From Exiguobacterium aurantiacum (GTDB lineage Bacteria > Bacillota > Bacilli > Exiguobacteriales > Exiguobacteriaceae): a DNA stretch of 35,317 nucleotides. Positions 31,966 through 35,317 of the stretch are shown here, one piece after another. Position 1 is the first letter of the stretch. Every line of letters begins with the position of its first letter. The notes beneath the pieces were generated by a model. That model had not been told where the DNA came from and made no database searches. It saw only the letters and a program-made list of their open reading frames with translations. Location: the NCBI RefSeq assembly GCF_024362205.1, contig NZ_CP101463.1, positions 1-35,317 on the forward strand, in the 5' to 3' direction. The translations under genes were made by a program, and so were the position numbers.

Positions 31966-32804
31966 TTGGATTTTTTCACGGCGTAACTCGAGCCGTTCCC
32001 CGTGATGATGATCGTACCGTTCTTATCTGTGCGAAGTGTGTTCACCTTCTGACGTTTCAAGTTCGTCACCACTTCGGACGTCGGATGCCCGTAGCTATTC
32101 TTCCCGACACTGATGATGGCATGCTTCGGTTTGACCGTGTTCAGGAACGTGCTGCTTGTCGACGTCTTGGCACCGTGATGCCCCACCTTCAAGACATCCG
32201 CTCGGAGCGTCTGTTTCTTCGCCATCATGTCCTTCTCAGAAACGTGTTCCGCGTCCCCTGTGAACAAGAACGTGTTCTTCTTGTACGTGACATGAAGGAC
32301 TGCACTCCAGTTGTTCAAGTCACTGTTCGAGTAGGCTTTGACCGGACCCACAAACTTCGCACTGACACCTTTGATCGGTAGTTTCACGCCGGCCTGTGCC
32401 GTTTTGATGGTCTTCCCTTCCCGTTTGACGGCTTGAAGGAAGTCTTTATAGGCTTGGGTCGTGTGCTTCACTTTTGGCGCGTAGACGTTCTCGACACGAT
32501 AGGCATCCAAAATTTCATCTAATCCACCGATATGATCCGCGTCCGGATGCGTCGAGATCAACACCTCGATATCATCCACTTTTTGCTTTTTGAGATAGGC
32601 GACGATGGCATCGCCCTTTCCTTTGTTCCCCCCGTCGATGATGACGTCCTCACCGCTCGGCATCTTGATATAGATAGCGTCTCCCTGCCCGACATCGATG
32701 TAATGGACTTTGATGCTCGCAGCAGCTGATGCTTCCCCGTATGGCGACACCAATAGCGCTCCACTAAATAGAACGGCACTCCCGATCTTGATCAATTTAT
32801 TCAT
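31962..32804 (-). CDS. Secreted ComEC/Rec2-like metallo-beta-lactamase-fold hydrolase
   Basis: This 280-residue protein has a signal peptide (cleavage likely after SAAA near residue 29) and a complete MBL fold. Metal ligands are seen in STHPDADHIGG (H86, D88, D90, H91), FTGDAE (D184), VGHHG (H209) and SYGHP (H240). It resembles the stand-alone extracellular versions of the ComEC nuclease domain, which act on DNA or phosphodiesters outside the cell; the substrate here is unknown. GTGGAGTGATAG precedes the ATG. GC content is higher than in the flanks. It could take part in DNA uptake or biofilm DNA turnover, or be passive cargo. Confidence 0.85.
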   Translation of the reverse strand: MNKLIKIGSAVLFSGALLVSPYGEASAAASIKVHYIDVGQGDAIYIKMPSGEDVIIDGGNKGKGDAIVAYLKKQKVDDIEVLISTHPDADHIGGLDEILDAYRVENVYAPKVKHTTQAYKDFLQAVKREGKTIKTAQAGVKLPIKGVSAKFVGPVKAYSNSDLNNWSAVLHVTYKKNTFLFTGDAEHVSEKDMMAKKQTLRADVLKVGHHGAKTSTSSTFLNTVKPKHAIISVGKNSYGHPTSEVVTNLKRQKVNTLRTDKNGTIIITGNGSSYAVKKSK

Positions 32805-32948
32805 CTTCTATCACTCCACTTTAAAATTATTGTAAAATTATCCAACACACCTTTATTATAATCCGGTATTTGTTAAATAGCTTCTTATTCCTGTGGTTGA
32901 CCACATACATAAATAGGTAAGGTATAATTGATAGGAGGAGTAAGAGAA

Positions 32949-33338
32949 ATGGACTTACGAAAACCAATCGCAATAAACAAAACATATAAACCGGTTCTGA
33001 TTTTTAAAGACGGGGTGGAATTAAAAGAGTGTGTCTCCATTCAGGAAGCCGCACACTATCTTAAGGCATACACGTTATACACCGCCATGCCGTATCGCCA
33101 CATTATGAATGGCATCATCCTTGATGAGACCTGGATCCATGAGGGGAGCAGCTATCGGTTCACCACTGATTCTAATGTAAAGAAAACAACACTGAAGGAA
33201 ATTAAGATTCAAAATAAGGAATACATTCAAGGGCATATCTATATAAAACCTAACACTTGGGGGTACTCAACCTACTATTTAACTGTAGGTAAAGAAATTC
33301 TGAGACAAACCCATGTACTTAAAATGGTATATATTTGA
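32949..33338 (+). CDS. Hypothetical protein with NUMOD1-like motif
   Basis: This 129-residue protein starts at ATG 32949 with AGGAGGAG upstream; a longer frame begins before that site. The segment PVLIFKDGVELKECVSIQEA plus AHYLK has the look of the NUMOD1-type DNA-binding repeats found beside homing endonucleases and in phage or plasmid proteins. No nuclease motif is present. The C-terminal half (IYIKPNTWGYSTYYLTVG) is unfamiliar. A TATAAT at 32914-32919 lies upstream, but the -35 is unclear. Confidence 0.6.
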   Translation: MDLRKPIAINKTYKPVLIFKDGVELKECVSIQEAAHYLKAYTLYTAMPYRHIMNGIILDETWIHEGSSYRFTTDSNVKKTTLKEIKIQNKEYIQGHIYIKPNTWGYSTYYLTVGKEILRQTHVLKMVYI

Positions 33339-33346
33339 ACTTGCAC

Positions 33347-33386
33347 TTGCATTCAAATTTCATATGTAATAAAATAATTACATATG
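33347..33386 (+). promoter_or_regulatory. Promoter with overlapping operator for arsR; leaderless start
   Basis: TTGCAT (33347-33352), a 17-nt spacer and TAAAAT (33370-33375) form a good promoter. The 10-bp palindrome CATATGTAAT / ATTACATATG (33361-33386) covers the -10 and includes the arsR ATG at 33384. Transcription would start at or within a few nt of the ATG, and no ribosome binding site is present, so the mRNA is probably leaderless and autorepressed. Confidence 0.6.
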
Positions 33387-33713
33387 AAAGACTTACAAGT
33401 AAACGAGGAAATTTTAAGTACTTTATCGGCGCTAGCTAACCCTTATAGACTACAAATTCTTTATTTACTTACTTTAAATCGAGAGTATGTAAGTGAGTTA
33501 GCTAGAAAAATGGGCATTAGTAGACCGTTACTTTACTTGCACTTAAAAAAACTTGAGGAGGTAAATCTAGTTAGTAGCCATCTTGAAATATCAGAATCTG
33601 GTAAATCTTTGAAATTTTACCATTTAACTGATTTGAATTTCACTTTAAACGAAACAGTTCTTAAGTCAATGTTTGAAAAAAACGATATTGAAGGAGATAA
33701 TATTAGTGACTAG
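33384..33713 (+). CDS. ArsR/SmtB-type winged-helix regulator
   Basis: This 109-residue protein contains LSTLSALANPYRLQILYLLT and the recognition helix region VSELARKMGISRPLLYLHLK, followed by the wing (LVSSHLEISESGKSLKFYHL). No CxC metal-binding motif of classic ArsR is present, so a metal sensor is not indicated. The start lies inside a palindrome and lacks a ribosome binding site. The stop overlaps the start of a small membrane protein by 8 nt. Such regulator plus small-membrane-protein pairs occur in Bacillota; the ligand is unknown. Confidence 0.88.
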   Translation: MKDLQVNEEILSTLSALANPYRLQILYLLTLNREYVSELARKMGISRPLLYLHLKKLEEVNLVSSHLEISESGKSLKFYHLTDLNFTLNETVLKSMFEKNDIEGDNISD

Positions 33714-33912
33714 TATCTACTTAACATTTTTCTCATTTGTTCAAATTTTTCTTCCAATAATAGTATCAATCGTAGCATTAATTCTCATATTTAGATTTAT
33801 TAATAGATATGAGAAAAAATCTGAAGAAAGATCCGCTATAGAAAAGCAACAGTTGGACTACATATCTAACAAAGTAAATGAAATAGAAAAATTACTTAAA
33901 CAAATTGACTAA
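33706..33912 (+). CDS. Small membrane protein with cytoplasmic coiled coil (DUF4083-like)
   Basis: This 68-residue protein starts at GTG 33706, after AAGGAG at 8 nt, overlapping the arsR stop. One transmembrane helix (about 8-28, FVQIFLPIIVSIVALILIFR) is followed by a charged helix ending KVNEIEKLLKQID. Size, topology and coupling to an ArsR-type gene fit the DUF4083-like partners known beside such regulators. It may sequester the regulator at the membrane; this is inference. Confidence 0.7.
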   Translation: MTSIYLTFFSFVQIFLPIIVSIVALILIFRFINRYEKKSEERSAIEKQQLDYISNKVNEIEKLLKQID

Positions 33913-34374
33913 TTTAGTCTAGTTTTAAGTAAAAAGGCTTAATTCCATAAATGAAGTTGGGGTCCCGAGCGCCTACGAGGAATTTGTATCGATAAGAAAT
34001 AGATTTAAAAATTTCGCTGTTATTTTGTACATTTAACTTGACGGTGACATCTCTCTATTGTGAGTTATTAGTGGTACAGTTTTCAACCGTTTTAATTATA
34101 AAAAAGTGGTGCATTTTTAAATTGGCACAAACAGGTAACGGTTATTGCAGGTGTATTTCTTATCTATGGGTTTAACATGGATTTTATCATTAAAATCATG
34201 AGTATTGTCCGAGAGTGATTGGTCTTGCGTATGGTTAACCCTAAAGTTATGGAAATAAGACTTAGAAGCAAACTTAAGAGTGTGTTGATAGTGCATTATC
34301 TTAAAATTTTGTATAATAGGAATTGAAGTTAAATTAGATGCTAAAAATTTGTAATTAAGAAGGAGGGATTCGTC
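33913..34374 (+). other. AT-rich region upstream of erm(B), partly of Inc18-plasmid type
   Basis: There is no supported gene. The stretch beginning GGTCCCGAGCGCCTACGAGG (from about 33960) is one I recall from the erm(B)/pre regions of Inc18 and related streptococcal and enterococcal plasmids and Tn917-like elements. It suggests that erm(B) arrived with flanking streptococcal or enterococcal DNA starting near 33955. The recollection needs a database check. Confidence 0.5.
34285..34317 (+). promoter_or_regulatory. erm(B) promoter
   Basis: A consensus -10 TATAAT lies at 34312-34317, 57 nt before the leader ATG. The best -35-like hexamer TTGATA (34285-34290) is 21 nt away, longer than usual, so only the -10 is firm. 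The sequence equals the usual erm(B) upstream region as I remember it. Confidence 0.6.
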
Positions 34375-34458
34375 ATGTTGGTATTCCAAATGCGTAATGT
34401 AGATAAAACATCTATTGTTTTGAAACAGACTAAAAACAGTGATTACACAGATAAATAA
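34375..34458 (+). CDS. ermBL: ErmBL leader peptide
   Basis: A 27-codon frame begins MLVFQMRNVDKTS after GAAGGAGGGATT. It is the erythromycin-sensing leader of erm(B), on which drug-bound ribosomes stall at the Asp codon 10 (MRNVD) and expose the erm(B) start. All residues up to the stall are canonical. Codons 14 (Ile) and 25 (Thr) differ from the version I know (Thr and Ala); they lie after the stall and should not matter for arrest, though base changes could alter the attenuator hairpins. Confidence 0.92.
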   Translation: MLVFQMRNVDKTSIVLKQTKNSDYTDK

Positions 34459-34582
34459 ATACGTTAGATTAATTCCTACCAGTAACTAATCTTATGACTT
34501 TTTAAACAGATAACTAAAATTACAAACAAATCGTTTAACTTCTGTATTTATTTATAGATGTAATCACTTCAGGAGTGATTAC

Positions 34583-35317
34583 ATGAACAAAAATATAAAA
34601 TATTCTCAAAACTTTTTAACGAGTGAAAAAGTACTCAACCAAATAATAAAACAATTGAATTTAAAAGAAACCGATACCGTTTACGAAATTGGAACAGGTA
34701 AAGGGCATTTAACGACGAAACTGGCTAAAATAAGTAAACAGGTAACGTCTATTGAATTAGACAGTCATCTATTCAACTTATCGTCAGAAAAATTAAAACT
34801 GAACATTCGTGTCACTTTAATTCACCAAGATATTCTACAGTTTCAATTCCCTAACAAACAGAGGTATAAAATTGTTGGGAATATTCCTTACCATTTAAGC
34901 ACACAAATTATTAAAAAAGTGGTTTTTGAAAGCCATGCGTCTGACATCTATCTGATTGTTGAAGAAGGATTCTACAAGCGTACCTTGGATATTCACCGAA
35001 CACTAGGGTTGCTCTTGCACACTCAAGTCTCGATTCAGCAATTGCTTAAGCTGCCAGCGGAATGCTTTCATCCTAAACCAAAAGTAAACAGTGTCTTAAT
35101 AAAACTTACCCGCCATACCACAGATGTTCCAGATAAATATTGGAAGCTATATACGTACTTTGTTTCAAAATGGGTCAATCGAGAATATCGTCAACTGTTT
35201 ACTAAAAATCAGTTTCATCAAGCAATGAAACACGCCAAAGTAAACAATTTAAGTACCGTTACTTATGAGCAAGTATTGTCTATTTTTAATAGTTATCTAT
35301 TATTTAACGGGAGGAAA
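34583..35317 (+). CDS. erm(B): 23S rRNA (adenine-N6) dimethyltransferase Erm(B), stop codon beyond the window
   Basis: The 245 codons, [20 protein letters not shown] to [13 protein letters not shown], are the complete Erm(B) length; only the stop lies outside. The enzyme dimethylates A2058 of 23S rRNA and gives resistance to macrolides, lincosamides and streptogramin B. SAM motif I is [13 protein letters not shown] (about 33-45) and the target-adenine motif IV is [10 protein letters not shown] (about 99-108). AGGAGTGATTAC before the ATG is the sequestered ribosome binding site: it is part of the repeat GTAATCACT / AGTGATTAC at 34560-34582. It is the third kind of macrolide resistance in the window. 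Confidence 0.98.
   Translation, partial: MNKNIKYSQNFLTSEKVLNQIIKQLNLKETDTVYEIGTGKGHLTTKLAKISKQVTSIELDSHLFNLSSEKLKLNIRVTLIHQDILQFQFPNKQRYKIVGNIPYHLSTQIIKKVVFESHASDIYLIVEEGFYKRTLDIHRTLGLLLHTQVSIQQLLKLPAECFHPKPKVNSVLIKLTRHTTDVPDKYWKLYTYFVSKWVNREYRQLFTKNQFHQAMKHAKVNNLSTVTYEQVLSIFNSYLLFNGRK

Noticed and set aside
34117..34389. Minus-strand open frame of 90 codons over the erm(B) promoter
   Set aside because: It lies opposite the erm(B) promoter and ErmBL, with no ribosome binding site and an AT-rich composition; it is a chance frame.

Overview
The window looks like part of a large conjugative, multidrug-resistance plasmid (an integrative element is not excluded) of a low-to-moderate GC Bacillota host, most plausibly Exiguobacterium or a relative. 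The host call is an inference from the Bacillota-type Shine-Dalgarno sites, a SigA-like sigma factor, TTG/GTG starts, the type of conjugation genes and the resistance genes. No replication initiator or partition gene lies in the window, so replicon type cannot be read. Composition is strongly mosaic: AT-rich accessory segments (1-13,400 and 30,250-35,317) flank a GC-rich conjugation core (about 13,590-30,200), which itself holds an AT-richer patch (about 18,620-19,690).

Left accessory part: the 3' end of a sigma-70 family gene, a secreted triple-SH3b protein, and a tyrosine recombinase with all catalytic residues. The recombinase is followed (upstream of its start) by a perfect palindrome that looks like a dif/Xer-type crossover site. 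Then comes a complete Tn3-family transposon (2927-9756) with 38-bp inverted repeats and a 5-bp ATTAA target duplication. It carries tnpR, tnpA and a translationally coupled dfr-thyX pair (DfrA1-like dihydrofolate reductase plus flavin-dependent thymidylate synthase). thyX is interrupted by an IS150-type IS3-family element whose orfA is itself frameshifted. Next is a macrolide-resistance cluster: a TetR-family repressor gene broken by one missing T, an alpha/beta hydrolase that could be a macrolide esterase (EstT/EstX type), and an mph(B)-like macrolide 2'-phosphotransferase.

Conjugation core: two XRE regulators, a candidate structured leader RNA, then one long plus-strand operon. It encodes a VirB2-like pilin, an unknown membrane protein, VirD4, a small protein, a lipoprotein, VirB6, a VirB3-like protein, a TrsD-like protein, VirB4, a two-domain peptidoglycan hydrolase, a VirB8-like protein and a coiled-coil membrane protein. 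A repeat-rich oriT candidate follows, then a relaxosome accessory protein, a MobP2/MobL-type relaxase, two small proteins and an ArdC-like antirestriction protein.

Right accessory part: a second mph gene on the minus strand, preceded by its own promoter, a 15-codon leader peptide with the RLR ribosome-stalling motif of ErmD leaders, and an intrinsic terminator, which together form a macrolide-responsive attenuator. Then a secreted ComEC-like metallo-beta-lactamase-fold protein with a DUF3006 protein, a NUMOD-like small protein, an ArsR-type regulator with a small membrane protein (apparently leaderless), and finally the ErmBL leader peptide and erm(B), which reaches the window end just before its stop codon. 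Macrolides are therefore countered four ways here: target methylation, two phosphotransferases and a probable esterase.
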